A stretch of DNA of 64,000 nucleotides from Prevotella herbatica. Its GTDB lineage: Bacteria; Bacteroidota; Bacteroidia; Bacteroidales; Bacteroidaceae. Below, in pieces: positions 1 through 10,259 of this stretch; positions within the stretch are counted from its first letter, which is position 1, and the number at the start of each line of letters is the position of its first letter. The stretch is taken from the NCBI RefSeq assembly GCF_017347605.1, contig NZ_AP024484.1, positions 1 through 64,000 on the forward strand, given 5' to 3'. The notes beneath the pieces were generated by a model that saw nothing but the letters and a program-made list of their open reading frames with translations, searched no databases and had not been told where the DNA came from. Made by a program: the position numbers and the translations under genes.

Positions 1-1
1 A

Positions 2-1120
2 TTTTTTGGTGACGATGTAGAGACAAGTGCGTTGAAAAACATCGTATATGACACTCTATCTTTTGACGTTCCTGCTATAAAAGTTGAGAACAACATATAT
101 TCTCTTGAACTGTTTCATGGTCCTACTCTTGCTTTTAAGGATGTAGGTGCACGATTTATGGCTAGACTTCTGCAATATTTCATAAAGAAAGAAGGTCAAA
201 AATCTGTTACTGTTCTTGTTGCCACATCCGGTGATACAGGTTCAGCTGTAGCAAATGGTTTTCTTGGCGTAGATGGCATACACGTAGACGTACTTTATCC
301 AAAAGGTAAAGTGAGCAAGATTCAGGAAAGTCAATTTACCACATTGGGTAAAAATATAACAGCTATAGAAATAGACGGCGTATTTGATGACTGCCAAACT
401 CTTGTAAAACAAGCATTCATGGATGAAGAATTGAACGCAAACAAGAAACTTACATCAGCCAACAGCATCAATGTGGCACGCTTCCTTCCTCAGGCATTCT
501 ATTATTTCTATGCTTATGCACAGCTGAAGAAACTAAACAAGGCAGACAATATGGTCGTATGTGTACCAAGTGGAAACTTTGGAAATATATGTGCTGGAAT
601 ATTTGCTCATGAAATGGGATTACCTATCAAGAGATTCATAGCAGCAAACAATGCTAATGACATATTCTACAAGTATCTGCAAAGCGGAAAATACGAGCCG
701 AAACCTAGCAAACAGACATTAGCAAACGCTATGGATGTTGGTGACCCATCAAACTTTGCACGTATATACGACCTATTTGGAGGTAGCCATGAGAAGATTA
801 CGAATCTGATAAGTGGAGCCACATATACAGACAACATGATAAAGGATACTATGCAGACTTGCCATAAAGAAACAGGCTACATTCTAGATCCTCATGGAGC
901 ATGTGGCTACCGTGCATTAAAAGAAGGACTCAAAGATGGAGAAACGGGAGTACTTCTGGAAACAGCACATCCTGCTAAGTTCAAGGAAAAGGTTGACGAC
1001 ATCTTAAATATAGACATCAACATACCTTCACGTCTGGCAGAATTCATGAAAGGTAAAAAGCAAAGTATTGAAATGAATAACAGCTTTGCTGAATTCAAGG
1101 AATTCTTACAGGAACAGTAA
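2..1120 (+). CDS. thrC: Threonine synthase, 5'-truncated by the window edge
   Basis: PLP-dependent enzyme that converts O-phosphohomoserine to threonine, the last step of threonine synthesis. The frame is open from base 2 with no stop, and the reading before the first possible start (TTG at 32) still continues the protein, so the gene begins outside the window; roughly 70 N-terminal residues are missing compared with the usual length of about 430. The PLP lysine lies in TLAFKDVGARF (lysine codon 137-139), followed by the phosphate-binding SGDTGSA loop and a GNFGN motif near 570-590. The C-terminus looks complete. A gap of 83 bases with its own promoter-like motif separates it from uvrA, so the two are probably not one operon. 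Family assignment is secure. Confidence 0.95.
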   Translation, partial: FFGDDVETSALKNIVYDTLSFDVPAIKVENNIYSLELFHGPTLAFKDVGARFMARLLQYFIKKEGQKSVTVLVATSGDTGSAVANGFLGVDGIHVDVLYPKGKVSKIQESQFTTLGKNITAIEIDGVFDDCQTLVKQAFMDEELNANKKLTSANSINVARFLPQAFYYFYAYAQLKKLNKADNMVVCVPSGNFGNICAGIFAHEMGLPIKRFIAANNANDIFYKYLQSGKYEPKPSKQTLANAMDVGDPSNFARIYDLFGGSHEKITNLISGATYTDNMIKDTMQTCHKETGYILDPHGACGYRALKEGLKDGETGVLLETAHPAKFKEKVDDILNIDINIPSRLAEFMKGKKQSIEMNNSFAEFKEFLQEQ

Positions 1121-1166
1121 TATATAAAAAATACAAAAGATTAGGTATATTGTCATGAAAATTAAG

Positions 1167-1174
1167 TAACTTTG
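1167..1174 (+). promoter_or_regulatory. Bacteroidetes-type -7 promoter element before uvrA
   Basis: TAACTTTG matches the TAnnTTTG consensus, 29 bases before the uvrA ATG. I see no good TTTG at the expected -33 distance, so this is a partial match. Confidence 0.5.
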
Positions 1175-1203
1175 CCGATTAAGACAAGAATAGTAAAGTT
1201 ATT

Positions 1204-4017
1204 ATGGACGAATATATTGAGATAAAAGGCGCACGCGTAAACAATTTAAAAAACGTTGCGCTTAATATCCCTCGCAATAAATTTATTACCATAACCGGAG
1301 TTTCCGGTTCGGGAAAGTCTTCGCTGGCTTTCGACACATTGTATGCCGAAGGTCAGCGAAGATACGTAGAAAGCCTTTCATCATACGCTAGGCAGTTTCT
1401 GGGCCGTATGAGTAAACCGGAATGCGACTTCATTAAGGGCATTCCTCCAGCAATAGCAATAGAGCAAAAGGTTATTTCACGCAATCCACGTTCTACAGTT
1501 GGAACAACTACAGAGATTTATGAATATATGCGTCTGCTATTTGCACGCATAGGACGCACTTATTCTCCTGTAAGTGGTGACGAAGTGAAACGTCATACTC
1601 CTGAAGATGTAGTAAAATGTAGCCTCACGTTTGCAAAGGGAACAAAATTCATGGTACTTGCACCTCTTCATGTTGTTGAAGGACGCAGCGTGGAAAAGCA
1701 ACTAGAAATGTATATTAAGGAGGGATATTCCAGAATATACATAAATGGTGACGTTGTAAGAATTGAAGATATTCTATCTGGCGATAAACCTAAAGATATA
1801 TCTGATTTATACCTTGTAATAACAAGAATGAGCGTTGATGACACGAAAGATACCATATCAAGGCTCACAGACTCTGCAGAAACAGCATTTTATGAAGGTG
1901 ATGGAATACTCAAATTAGCATTTCTTCCAGGAAACATCACTTATGAATTTTCTACTAAATTTGAAGCTGACGGCATTAAGTTTGAAGAACCTAACGACAA
2001 TATGTTTTCATTTAATTCACCTCTAGGCGCATGTCCTACTTGTGAAGGTTTTGGAAATGTAATTGGCATAGATGAGAAACTAGTCATAACAAATTCATCG
2101 CTCAGTGTTTATGATGGATGCGTACAATGTTGGCATGGAGATAAAATGGGGGTTTGGAAGACTGAATTCTGTCGTCGTGCGGCAGAAGATAACTTCCCTA
2201 TTTTCGAACCTTATTATAAGCTGACACAAAAGCAGAAAGATATGCTGTGGCATGGTCTGCCATGTGAAAAGAAACTTAATATAAAAGATAAGATTTGCAT
2301 TGACAGTTTCTTTCAGATGGTGAAGGAAAACCAATACAAGATACAATATCGTGTAATGATGAGCCGATATAGAGGTAAAACTGTATGTCCTGACTGTCAT
2401 GGAACCAAACTTAAAAAAGAGGCAAGGTGGGTAAAGATCAATGGCTTGAGCATAACAGATCTTGTAGAAATGCCTATAACAAACTTGAAAGAATGGTTTG
2501 ATAAGCTTCAACTTGACGAGCATGATGCCGGAATAGCGAAACGTCTTATAATGGAAATAAACAATCGACTGGGATTCTTGCTTGAAGTTGGATTGGGATA
2601 TCTCACGCTCAACAGACAGTCGAATACGCTTAGTGGTGGCGAAAGTCAACGTATAAACCTTACAACATCACTCGGTTCTTCACTCGTTGGTTCGTTGTAT
2701 ATCTTGGATGAACCAAGTATCGGACTTCACAGTCGAGACACAGACAGACTAATAAAAGTATTGAAAGATCTCCAAAGTCTGGGCAACACCGTAATGGTTG
2801 TTGAGCACGATGAAGAAATAATGAGAGCATCAGACTATCTTATTGATGTAGGTCCTGATGCTGGTTCTAACGGAGGAGAAATTGTATTCGAAGGTGATAC
2901 AAAAGAACTGAACGAAAAGGATAAATCTTTAGTTGAAAAATATCCACGTTCATATACAGTGAAATATCTTACAAGTGAATATTCTATAGCTACCTCAAAA
3001 TCAAGACGTAGCTGGAATAAATATATAGAGCTCAATGGAGCGCGAATGAATAACTTGAGAGGTATCGACGTAAAGATTCCACTCAACATATTCACATGTG
3101 TAACAGGAGTTTCTGGATCTGGTAAATCAAGTCTTATTAAGGGCATATTATATCCTGCTCTAAAACGCCATCTTGACGAGGTTGCCGATGCTCCAGGAGA
3201 GTACACATCTCTTGAAGGTGATTGGCAGGATATTAAACATGTGGAATTTGTAGATCAAAACCCAATAGGAAAAAGCACACGTTCAAACCCTGCAACATAC
3301 GTAAAAGCATACGATGCGATAAGACAACTTTTCGCAGATCAGCCACTTGCAAAGCAACAAGGATACACTGCACAATATTTTTCTTTCAATGCTGAAGGCG
3401 GTAGATGCGAGGAATGTAAAGGAGCTGGAGTGATAAACGTTGAGATGCAGTTCATGGCAGATTTGGTTCTTGAATGTGAAGCATGTCACGGACAAAGGTT
3501 CAAACATGATATACTGGAAGTGAGATTCCACGAAAAGAACATCTATGACATTCTGAATATGACTGTCCTTGAAGCTATTGAATTCTTCGGTGAATACAAT
3601 CAGAAGGTTATTGTAAATAGACTAAAACCTCTTGCTGAGGTTGGACTTGGATATATTAAACTGGGACAAAATTCAAGCAGCCTTTCTGGTGGAGAAAATC
3701 AAAGAGTAAAACTAGCTTACTTCATTGGACAAGAGAAACAAGATCCGACGATGTTCATTTTCGACGAGCCAACCACAGGACTTCATTTCCATGATATCCA
3801 ACGTCTGCTCGCAGCATTCAACGCATTGATAGAAAGAGGTCACACAGTGGTTGTAATTGAACATAATCTAGATGTAATTAAATGTGCCGACTATGTGATA
3901 GACCTTGGTCCTGACGGAGGAGATAAAGGTGGCAATCTTGTTTGCGAAGGTAAACCTGAAGACATTGCTGCATGTGAAGAAAGCATTACTGGTAAATTTT
4001 TAAAAGATAAACTGTAA
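1204..4017 (+). CDS. uvrA: Excinuclease ABC subunit A (UvrA)
   Basis: DNA damage-recognition ATPase of nucleotide excision repair, which loads UvrB. At 937 residues it has the length of E. coli UvrA. Two ABC modules are visible: Walker [10 protein letters not shown] at residue 32 and again at 635, signature motifs LSGGESQR near 476 and LSGGENQR near 827, and Walker B segments [10 protein letters not shown] and [10 protein letters not shown]. The C-terminal zinc module is intact (CEEC and CEAC). The N-terminal zinc module is not: residues 253-256 read FEAD where E. coli has its first CxxC pair, while the second pair (C277, C280) remains. That loss appears common in Bacteroidetes UvrA as I recall, so I read it as a lineage variant, not damage. 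Confidence 0.96.
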   Translation: MDEYIEIKGARVNNLKNVALNIPRNKFITITGVSGSGKSSLAFDTLYAEGQRRYVESLSSYARQFLGRMSKPECDFIKGIPPAIAIEQKVISRNPRSTVGTTTEIYEYMRLLFARIGRTYSPVSGDEVKRHTPEDVVKCSLTFAKGTKFMVLAPLHVVEGRSVEKQLEMYIKEGYSRIYINGDVVRIEDILSGDKPKDISDLYLVITRMSVDDTKDTISRLTDSAETAFYEGDGILKLAFLPGNITYEFSTKFEADGIKFEEPNDNMFSFNSPLGACPTCEGFGNVIGIDEKLVITNSSLSVYDGCVQCWHGDKMGVWKTEFCRRAAEDNFPIFEPYYKLTQKQKDMLWHGLPCEKKLNIKDKICIDSFFQMVKENQYKIQYRVMMSRYRGKTVCPDCHGTKLKKEARWVKINGLSITDLVEMPITNLKEWFDKLQLDEHDAGIAKRLIMEINNRLGFLLEVGLGYLTLNRQSNTLSGGESQRINLTTSLGSSLVGSLYILDEPSIGLHSRDTDRLIKVLKDLQSLGNTVMVVEHDEEIMRASDYLIDVGPDAGSNGGEIVFEGDTKELNEKDKSLVEKYPRSYTVKYLTSEYSIATSKSRRSWNKYIELNGARMNNLRGIDVKIPLNIFTCVTGVSGSGKSSLIKGILYPALKRHLDEVADAPGEYTSLEGDWQDIKHVEFVDQNPIGKSTRSNPATYVKAYDAIRQLFADQPLAKQQGYTAQYFSFNAEGGRCEECKGAGVINVEMQFMADLVLECEACHGQRFKHDILEVRFHEKNIYDILNMTVLEAIEFFGEYNQKVIVNRLKPLAEVGLGYIKLGQNSSSLSGGENQRVKLAYFIGQEKQDPTMFIFDEPTTGLHFHDIQRLLAAFNALIERGHTVVVIEHNLDVIKCADYVIDLGPDGGDKGGNLVCEGKPEDIAACEESITGKFLKDKL

Positions 4018-4025
4018 AACTTCAT

Positions 4026-4910
4026 ATTATCAAAAGCGAACTAAGCATACTCATCCCCTGCTATAACCAAATATGCGTAGAACTGGTTAAAGCGCTTTGT
4101 ACTCAATGTGAAAACATTGAAGGATTACACTATGAGATTATCGTTGCAGATGACGGAAGCAGCGATGAGCATTCACGTATAGTAAACAAGGAAATCCTAG
4201 AACTTGACAATATAAAATACATTATCAGGAAAGAAAATGTTGGAAGATCAGTTATAAGGAATTTCCTTGCAAAAGAAGCTACCTACAAATGGTTGCTGTT
4301 TATAGACAGCGACATGAGCGTAGATTGTGACGAGTATGTCATCAATTATCTAGAACAAGACGATAAATACGAAGTTGTATATGGAGGATATTGTTTAGCT
4401 TCTGGTGAGAATTCCAATCTGAGATTCATTTACGAGAAGAGCGCAGAGAAAGCACATATTGCAGCAAAACGGAACTGTCACCGATATCAAGATCTACATA
4501 CAGCAAATCTAATAATTTCACAAAGAGTTATACTTAGTAATCCTTTTGACGAGAGAATCCTAAATTATGGATATGAAGATGTGTTACTTGGGAAAAGACT
4601 GAAAGAAAATAGAATTGAAATTCTGCATATTGAGAACCCGTTGATATTGGACAATTACGAATCAAACAGTGAGTATCTCGAAAAGACAAAAGAAGGATTA
4701 CAGACTTTAAAAAAGTTTTCAAATGAGTTAAACGGATATTCACGTATATTGGCTATTAGCAATAGGTTATCACGCTTTCATCAAAAATGGATTGTGAAGC
4801 TATTTTGGAAATTATTCCAAAAACATTTAGAAAAGAAACTAATAGGTAAAACTCCTAATATATCTACATTCACTATGTATAAGCTGGGATATTTTATTTC
4901 AATCTCCTAG
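4026..4910 (+). CDS. Family 2 glycosyltransferase with no standard start codon
   Basis: The frame is open from 4011 (after an in-frame stop at 4008-4010) to 4910 and reads as a complete GT2 enzyme: SILIPCYNQ at the N-terminus, IIVADDGSSDEH (nucleotide-sugar loop), LLFIDSDMS (DxD metal site) and YGYEDVLLGKRLKE (acceptor/catalytic region). The first in-frame ATG is at 4293, inside the DxD region, and no GTG or TTG occurs before about 4280. An ATT at 4026 would give a natural N-terminus (MIKSELSILIPCYN), so I place the start there with doubt; a silent gene or a sequence error is the alternative. It starts 8 bases after uvrA, so translation may be coupled. Its 3' end overlaps the convergent lipoprotein gene by 17 bases. 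The sugar transferred is unknown. Confidence 0.75.
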   Translation: MIKSELSILIPCYNQICVELVKALCTQCENIEGLHYEIIVADDGSSDEHSRIVNKEILELDNIKYIIRKENVGRSVIRNFLAKEATYKWLLFIDSDMSVDCDEYVINYLEQDDKYEVVYGGYCLASGENSNLRFIYEKSAEKAHIAAKRNCHRYQDLHTANLIISQRVILSNPFDERILNYGYEDVLLGKRLKENRIEILHIENPLILDNYESNSEYLEKTKEGLQTLKKFSNELNGYSRILAISNRLSRFHQKWIVKLFWKLFQKHLEKKLIGKTPNISTFTMYKLGYFISIS

Positions 4911-5364
4911 GAATAGAGTTTAACTTAACAAGCCATTTGTCATTTTTATAAACCATATTCAATACAAATGTAGCTTTCTCTACAATATGTGAATCTGCAC
5001 CAATAGTGTCCTTTGCTAGATAGTTCTTAACATCAACTTTGACAGTTGCCAATGAATCATCGTTAAGATATGTAACCTCTCCTATCTCGCATGCTGCACC
5101 TTCATCCTTAGATTTAAGCATATCAACATCAACCTGATGAACTTGACTAGCTTCAAATCTCAACCATTTCTCTGACTCAGGAGTTACATAACGAAGTGCT
5201 TTTTGATATTGCCAATTAAAGTAGTAGCAAGAAAAAGAATCTGCATTCTCTGTTAGACTGTCTTCACTTCCCGGATGATTGCAAGATACAAAATTTAACA
5301 TCACAATAATCAACATTATTGCAAAAAATGTATTCCTTATTGTTGTTGATAGCCTAAAAATCAT
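4894..5364 (-). CDS. Small lipoprotein resembling the DUF4878 family
   Basis: 156-residue protein with an N-terminal hydrophobic segment ending in a lipobox-like FVSC at about residue 28, so probably exported and lipidated. The mature part has a short helical region (YYFNWQYQKALRYVTPESEKWLRF) followed by beta-rich sequence ending in VYKNDKWLVKLNSIP, which is the general NTF2-like/DUF4878 pattern. No catalytic residues are apparent and its function is unknown. A -7 element on the minus strand lies 21 bases upstream, and the gene is divergent from the metallo-hydrolase gene at 5453. Confidence 0.7.
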   Translation of the reverse strand: MIFRLSTTIRNTFFAIMLIIVMLNFVSCNHPGSEDSLTENADSFSCYYFNWQYQKALRYVTPESEKWLRFEASQVHQVDVDMLKSKDEGAACEIGEVTYLNDDSLATVKVDVKNYLAKDTIGADSHIVEKATFVLNMVYKNDKWLVKLNSIPRRLK

Positions 5365-5385
5365 ACTAAATTCATTAATTTAGGA

Positions 5386-5393
5386 CAAAGGTA
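5386..5393 (-). promoter_or_regulatory. -7 promoter element for the small lipoprotein gene
   Basis: Minus-strand TACCTTTG fits TAnnTTTG. No clear -33 TTTG is seen. It lies just outside the divergent + strand promoter at 5403. Confidence 0.45.
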
Positions 5394-5402
5394 GCCAATT
5401 TC

Positions 5403-5434
5403 TTTGGTATTTTCATCTTTTCTTAATAATTTTG
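5403..5434 (+). promoter_or_regulatory. Bacteroidetes promoter for the YycJ-type hydrolase
   Basis: TTTG at 5403-5406, 20 bases, then TAATTTTG at 5427-5434. Both consensus elements are present at the expected spacing, 18 bases before the ATG at 5453. Confidence 0.75.
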
Positions 5435-5452
5435 TAGAAAAGAAATATTATA

Positions 5453-6256
5453 ATGCTGAAGTTTATATCGTTCGGCAGTGGAAGTAGTGGCAATTGCTAC
5501 TATTTATATACAGAAACTGACGGATTACTTATTGATGCTGGAATTGGGGTGAGAACCTTGAAAAAGCATTTTAAGAACTATGGATTACAAATGACGAGTA
5601 TACATCATTTGCTTATAACTCACGACCATGCTGACCACATAAAATCAGTAGGTAGTATAAGTAATGATTACAGCGTCAGCGTGTATACAACCAACTCTGT
5701 ACATAATGGAATTGAGAATAATTACTGCGTTAGAAAAAAGATAAACAATGGCTGTGTAAAAGTCATTGAAAAGGATAAGACTTTCCAACTTGGAGATTTT
5801 AAAATAACGCCTTTCGAAGTTCCTCATGACAGCTCTGACAATGTGGGATATAAGATCGAACATGACGGAATAATATTCGTTTTGATGACTGATATCGGGC
5901 ATATAACTGATGACATGCATCAATACATCGGCGAAGCTAATTATCTTGTTATAGAAGCTAACCATGATGAGGAAATGCTTAGCAATGGACCTTACCCAGC
6001 ACATCTTAAGGTTAGGATTTTAGGACCTAACGGTCACCTAAGTAATTCTGAATGCGGTAATGCATTAGCACAATACGCTACGCCTGAGCTGAAACATGTA
6101 TGGCTATGTCATCTAAGCGAAGAAAACAATCATCCTGTATTGGCGCAAAAGACGATTGAAACTACTCTTAAAGCTCATGGAATTATAGCTGGGGTAGACT
6201 TTAAATTAGAAGTACTTAAACGCAAGATTCCAAGTGAGATATATAATCTCATTTAG
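5453..6256 (+). CDS. MBL-fold metallo-hydrolase, YycJ/WalJ type
   Basis: 267-residue metallo-beta-lactamase-fold protein of the YycJ family, thought to be a DNA exonuclease or phosphodiesterase in Firmicutes. The start FGSGSSGNCYYL is the family hallmark, and the metal site THDHADH is at about residues 60-66. Further metal-ligand candidates are in VPHDSSD and in the TDIGH segment. It has no signal peptide, so it is cytoplasmic. It has its own promoter and overlaps the convergent tamL stop by 4 bases. Family placement is firm; the substrate in this lineage is not known. Confidence 0.88.
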   Translation: MLKFISFGSGSSGNCYYLYTETDGLLIDAGIGVRTLKKHFKNYGLQMTSIHHLLITHDHADHIKSVGSISNDYSVSVYTTNSVHNGIENNYCVRKKINNGCVKVIEKDKTFQLGDFKITPFEVPHDSSDNVGYKIEHDGIIFVLMTDIGHITDDMHQYIGEANYLVIEANHDEEMLSNGPYPAHLKVRILGPNGHLSNSECGNALAQYATPELKHVWLCHLSEENNHPVLAQKTIETTLKAHGIIAGVDFKLEVLKRKIPSEIYNLI

Positions 6257-8466
6257 AATGGCAATCCCACTGCAAAATGGAAATCAAAATCCCTGCTTAG
6301 ATTCGGATGGAATATAGCATAATGTTCTTTTTCTGTTTCATAAGCAGGGTTTATAGCTTTCATAGCCATATCAAACCTTATTATAAAATAGCTGAAATTT
6401 AATCGCAACCCTACTCCATAAGCCATTGCTATTTGCTTATAAAACTCGTTAATCTTGAATTGTCCTCCTGGTTGTTCCGCGTAATTACGCAGAGTCCAAA
6501 TATTACCAGCATCAATGAATGCAGCACCATCAAACTTCCAAAATAAAGATGTTCGATATTCTAAGTTCATATCCAGTTTCATATCACCAGTTTGATTGAT
6601 GAAGTCAATTCTTCCGTCGGTACCTTTGAAACTTCCTGGACCTAGCTCTCTCACACTCCATCCTCTAACACTATTTGCACCGCCTGAGAAATATCGCTTT
6701 TCAAAAGGCAATATTGTACTGTTTCCATAAGGCCATGCGAGACCAAACCCAAGATGCATTGCCAAAGAATTGCTATTATCAAATCTCAACAAGTGAGTAA
6801 AGTCGAAGTCAAATTTAGCATATTGTGCATAGGCTATATTAAACAATGTGTATTGTCCATTGCTGTTTTTCTTAAAGCCAAAGGCTCTTGACAGTCCATT
6901 AAGTATGTTACCAGCAGTCTCAACATTTGCCCTTACTACATTTATACCGTCATTGTAAGTAATACCGGCACCAATCTTCATGATAAATAAATCTTCATAG
7001 TTGTATCTAAGTATAGCATTTCTATTGCTCACACTATCAAGATAATCATGCTTAAACGTGGCACTTATCCATGGCATGTACACATAGTTTAGATCCAGAA
7101 GATCTACACGATATGAAAGATGATGACGAGGCTCATTCCATTTGTATCTCCATGCAGCAGAGAATATTCGTCTGTGGAATTCAGGACGGTTTTGCAGATT
7201 ATAATTCAACGACAATTCTGATGTTGCATTACTGCGCTGCTTGAATGCGTTTGATAGGAAAGGAGCAAGAAATCTAGGGAACTGAAGTTTGCTCTCTATA
7301 TTATATTCCTCATAATTCTGATTTTGATAACCTTCCAAACCCTTTATGGCTTCAAAAGCACCTCGTAACTGTATACTGAATAATTCCGAACCTCTAAAAA
7401 GATTTCTATTCTCCCACGTCAAACTTGCTGCAGCACCTAAATCACCGGCAGTATTGGTTCCTTCTGGTTGAAAAGACAACGTGTTTGGCTTATTCGTACT
7501 CAACTGTATATCACAATCCAACAATGTTGTATCTGGATGTTCACGAAAACTTATATTCGTAAATCTTACAGCCTGTAGCCTAGCAAACTTATTATATGTA
7601 TTTTGCAATGCGCTACTTTTATACGGTTTTCCTTCTTGCAAAGCGGTAGAATAACGAAGAACACTATTTCTTAGGTGAATCCTCACCGTGTCACCGCTAA
7701 GGAAATTGATTTTATTTATCGTATAACATGGGTGAAGAGTGTCCGGAGAGGCACTAGTGACACGATAAGGCAAGAGATGTAGTACTAGATTTATATCTTT
7801 ACTATTTCTAGCAGAATCGGCACTGAATATTATATAATCCTTATGAAATTTATAATATCCGTTATCAAGAAGGAAACTTGTTATATTCTTTCGCTCAGCA
7901 TTCAACTCATCAACGGTAAACCTACTTCCGCTCGCTAATTTTGCCTTAAATGGACTGCGCATGTTCTTGTTTACAAGCAGTTTAGCTATTACACTATCCT
8001 TGATATCATATTTTATCGAACTGATATAATATGGCTCTCCCGGATGCAGCAGATAAATAGCTTTTATTTTATGTCCTCTTATCTTTGTCTTAATCTGTGC
8101 TGTAGCGTGCATATATCCCATGTTACGCATAGCTGTTGTCAAATCATTAACAGAACGATCAGCCATGATAGTATCATAGACAACGGGTTTTTCACCAATA
8201 TTTTTTAAAGTTCTGTTTAGCCATTTAGCAGAATCTCTTCCTGCTAAAGAGTAAGTTCCAAGAGGTATTTTGAATATCGAAAACCATTTAGAGTTAGCTT
8301 TCTGACGCACGTACGCCTGAAGCATGGCAGGATTTAGTTCTTTATTGTCTGATTCCACTTTCACACTTTCAAGCAGATACTTATTCTCAGGTACGAACTT
8401 AGAAGCATTACACGACATTAAAAGAACTATTGCCGATATATATATTAAAAATTTAATTTTATTCAT
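6253..8466 (-). CDS. tamL: TamL-type BamA-family outer membrane lipoprotein
   Basis: 737-residue Omp85-superfamily protein. It begins with a lipoprotein signal (hydrophobic stretch then LLMSC at about residue 19), followed by POTRA-like segments to about residue 320 (for example GEPYYISSIKYD) and a C-terminal beta-barrel. The barrel carries the surface-antigen signature RYFSGGANSVRGWSVRELGPG near residue 600 and ends in the aromatic residue typical of outer membrane proteins (VGLPF). In Bacteroidetes a lipidated BamA relative of this kind is called TamL and is believed to act with TamB in envelope biogenesis. No tamB is adjacent here. The flank beyond its start is the accessory island, so its usual neighbour may have been displaced. 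Confidence 0.85.
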   Translation of the reverse strand: MNKIKFLIYISAIVLLMSCNASKFVPENKYLLESVKVESDNKELNPAMLQAYVRQKANSKWFSIFKIPLGTYSLAGRDSAKWLNRTLKNIGEKPVVYDTIMADRSVNDLTTAMRNMGYMHATAQIKTKIRGHKIKAIYLLHPGEPYYISSIKYDIKDSVIAKLLVNKNMRSPFKAKLASGSRFTVDELNAERKNITSFLLDNGYYKFHKDYIIFSADSARNSKDINLVLHLLPYRVTSASPDTLHPCYTINKINFLSGDTVRIHLRNSVLRYSTALQEGKPYKSSALQNTYNKFARLQAVRFTNISFREHPDTTLLDCDIQLSTNKPNTLSFQPEGTNTAGDLGAAASLTWENRNLFRGSELFSIQLRGAFEAIKGLEGYQNQNYEEYNIESKLQFPRFLAPFLSNAFKQRSNATSELSLNYNLQNRPEFHRRIFSAAWRYKWNEPRHHLSYRVDLLDLNYVYMPWISATFKHDYLDSVSNRNAILRYNYEDLFIMKIGAGITYNDGINVVRANVETAGNILNGLSRAFGFKKNSNGQYTLFNIAYAQYAKFDFDFTHLLRFDNSNSLAMHLGFGLAWPYGNSTILPFEKRYFSGGANSVRGWSVRELGPGSFKGTDGRIDFINQTGDMKLDMNLEYRTSLFWKFDGAAFIDAGNIWTLRNYAEQPGGQFKINEFYKQIAMAYGVGLRLNFSYFIIRFDMAMKAINPAYETEKEHYAIFHPNLSRDFDFHFAVGLPF

Positions 8467-8526
8467 TTATTATTATTTACATGCAAACAAGAGCAAACAA
8501 ATCAGATTTCGTTGTATATTTTGCTA

Positions 8527-9214
8527 GGTGCATCCTTATCTTATGCAAAGATATGAAGAAAATTTGAAATTGAGTGCAAAACGAGAAAATATCATGGTTA
8601 ATTAACAACATGAATAATACGGTCAAGTAAGATAGAATTTATGGAAAATTCATCTTAGAAACAGTCGAAGGATAAATAGAAAAGTAGATTCTTATATAAG
8701 TACTGAAAATATAACTTCACAGATGGTATAAACAAATGTACAGGCATATATGAAGTCGATTTATTACTTATGGATTTTTCATCAATATTTTCTCTTCATC
8801 TATAAAGCAAACTCTCTTATCTAGTAGGAATAACCAATATGATAAGTAATAAATAAAATTGTTTTTATATTATGATAAAATCAACTAAAAAGTTTGGCTT
8901 ATTGCTAAGAATCAACTATATTTGCACTGCTTTGACTTATTTGGGTGGCGCACAATGTAAAGAAACAGTCTAACTTCCGCTAAACTATTACAGAATCAGT
9001 CTAATACAGAGTCCTTTTAATTACTATAGAATTATATTGTAATAACTAATATGTTATGAATCCAATCAAAAAATGTATAACTCTACATGCAGTTTTCGAC
9101 TTTTAAATAAGAGTTATGATATTTTCACATTATTGCTAAACCTATGAAACATGATAATTTTACACCTACTGAATTTTAATAACAACAAAATATTTATTCT
9201 TTAATATTACATCT
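8527..9214. other. Gene-free stretch between tamL and the AbiH gene
   Basis: About 690 bases of AT-rich sequence with no credible coding frame. It contains a minus-strand -7 element for tamL (CAAAGATA on the + strand at 8546-8553) and one full + strand promoter at 8893-8924 that has no gene immediately after it. Confidence 0.6.
8893..8924 (+). promoter_or_regulatory. Promoter facing the defence island
   Basis: TTTG (8893-8896), 20 bases, TATATTTG (8917-8924): both consensus elements at ideal spacing. The first gene downstream is the AbiH-family gene at 9215, which implies an untranslated leader of about 285 bases. Confidence 0.65.
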
Positions 9215-10153
9215 ATGAAACATCTTTATATAATTGGTAATGGATTTGACCGTCATCATAATATGAATACAAGCTATCTTCAATTCCGTGAATGGTTGGG
9301 AGAAAAAAGACCGGATGTCCTTAATAACATAAATCAACTTTTTGACTACAATGATGATGAATGGTGGCAAGAATTTGAAAGTAATCTTGCTACAGCGATT
9401 ACTTCGGAGCTAGTACAAAATGAAGTAATAGACAATTACCCTGATTTAGGAAGCGATAACTTTCATGATGCAGATTGGTATGATGCTGAATATGCTGTAG
9501 AAAATAGACTTTCTGAAGTATACAGTGATATCAGAGAAGCTTTTAATCAATGGGTATCAGAGTTAGAAATGGGTGATAAGGGTAGGAAAATTAAACTCAT
9601 AACTGATGATGCAACATATATAACATTCAATTATACAGCGACCTTGGAAACTCTTTATAGTATAGATGAAAAAAAAATACTTCACATTCACGGTAAGGCT
9701 AGTACTGGCGATGAGTTGGTTCTCGGTCATGGCGTCTCTGAAAAAGATATTGAAGATATGCTCGAAAAGGACTATCCTACTGATAAGGAAGAAGGTGACG
9801 ACTATGTAACACAAAGAGCGAAATATGCAGCAATAGATGGCGTCTACAACCAACGAAAGAAAACTCAAGATATTATTAATCGTCATGAAGATTGGTTCGC
9901 ATCTTTGAAGGATGTTACAAATCTTTATTTCTATGGTCACTCATTTGGAGAAGTAGATGATCCGTATTTCAGAAAGATTCTTTCGGTCGTAAACAAAAAC
10001 AACGTCCAAATAGAAGTAAGCGATTATAATAGTGATAACAAATCCTCCATTGATAATTTTATGAAATCAGAAGGCATTGGAACAAAGCAATACACAATTG
10101 TTGATCTCAATGATAAGTTATTGAAATCAAGCTTAAATTCTTCTATAAATTAA
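9215..10153 (+). CDS. AbiH-family abortive infection protein
   Basis: 312-residue cytoplasmic protein of the AbiH family, named for a lactococcal phage abortive-infection gene whose biochemical mechanism is not established. The diagnostic N-terminus is LYIIGNGFDRHHNMNTSY (residues 3-20), followed by the acidic YNDDEWWQEFESNL region, ITFNYTATLETLY near 143-155, KILHIHGKAS near 160 and a C-terminal LYFYGHSFGEVDDPYF segment, all as expected for the family. The upstream promoter at 8893 is the nearest good one. The Gabija-like pair follows after 106 bases on the same strand, which suggests a joint defence island. Sequence appears intact and of full length. Confidence 0.85.
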   Translation: MKHLYIIGNGFDRHHNMNTSYLQFREWLGEKRPDVLNNINQLFDYNDDEWWQEFESNLATAITSELVQNEVIDNYPDLGSDNFHDADWYDAEYAVENRLSEVYSDIREAFNQWVSELEMGDKGRKIKLITDDATYITFNYTATLETLYSIDEKKILHIHGKASTGDELVLGHGVSEKDIEDMLEKDYPTDKEEGDDYVTQRAKYAAIDGVYNQRKKTQDIINRHEDWFASLKDVTNLYFYGHSFGEVDDPYFRKILSVVNKNNVQIEVSDYNSDNKSSIDNFMKSEGIGTKQYTIVDLNDKLLKSSLNSSIN

Positions 10154-10259
10154 AAGAATTAGTAAAGAAAATAACGCATAAGCATTTAATATAATCAAAC
10201 CATATTTGATTGATAATTAAAAGTTTACTGAAAAAATAATTTATAAAATAAACAAATTT

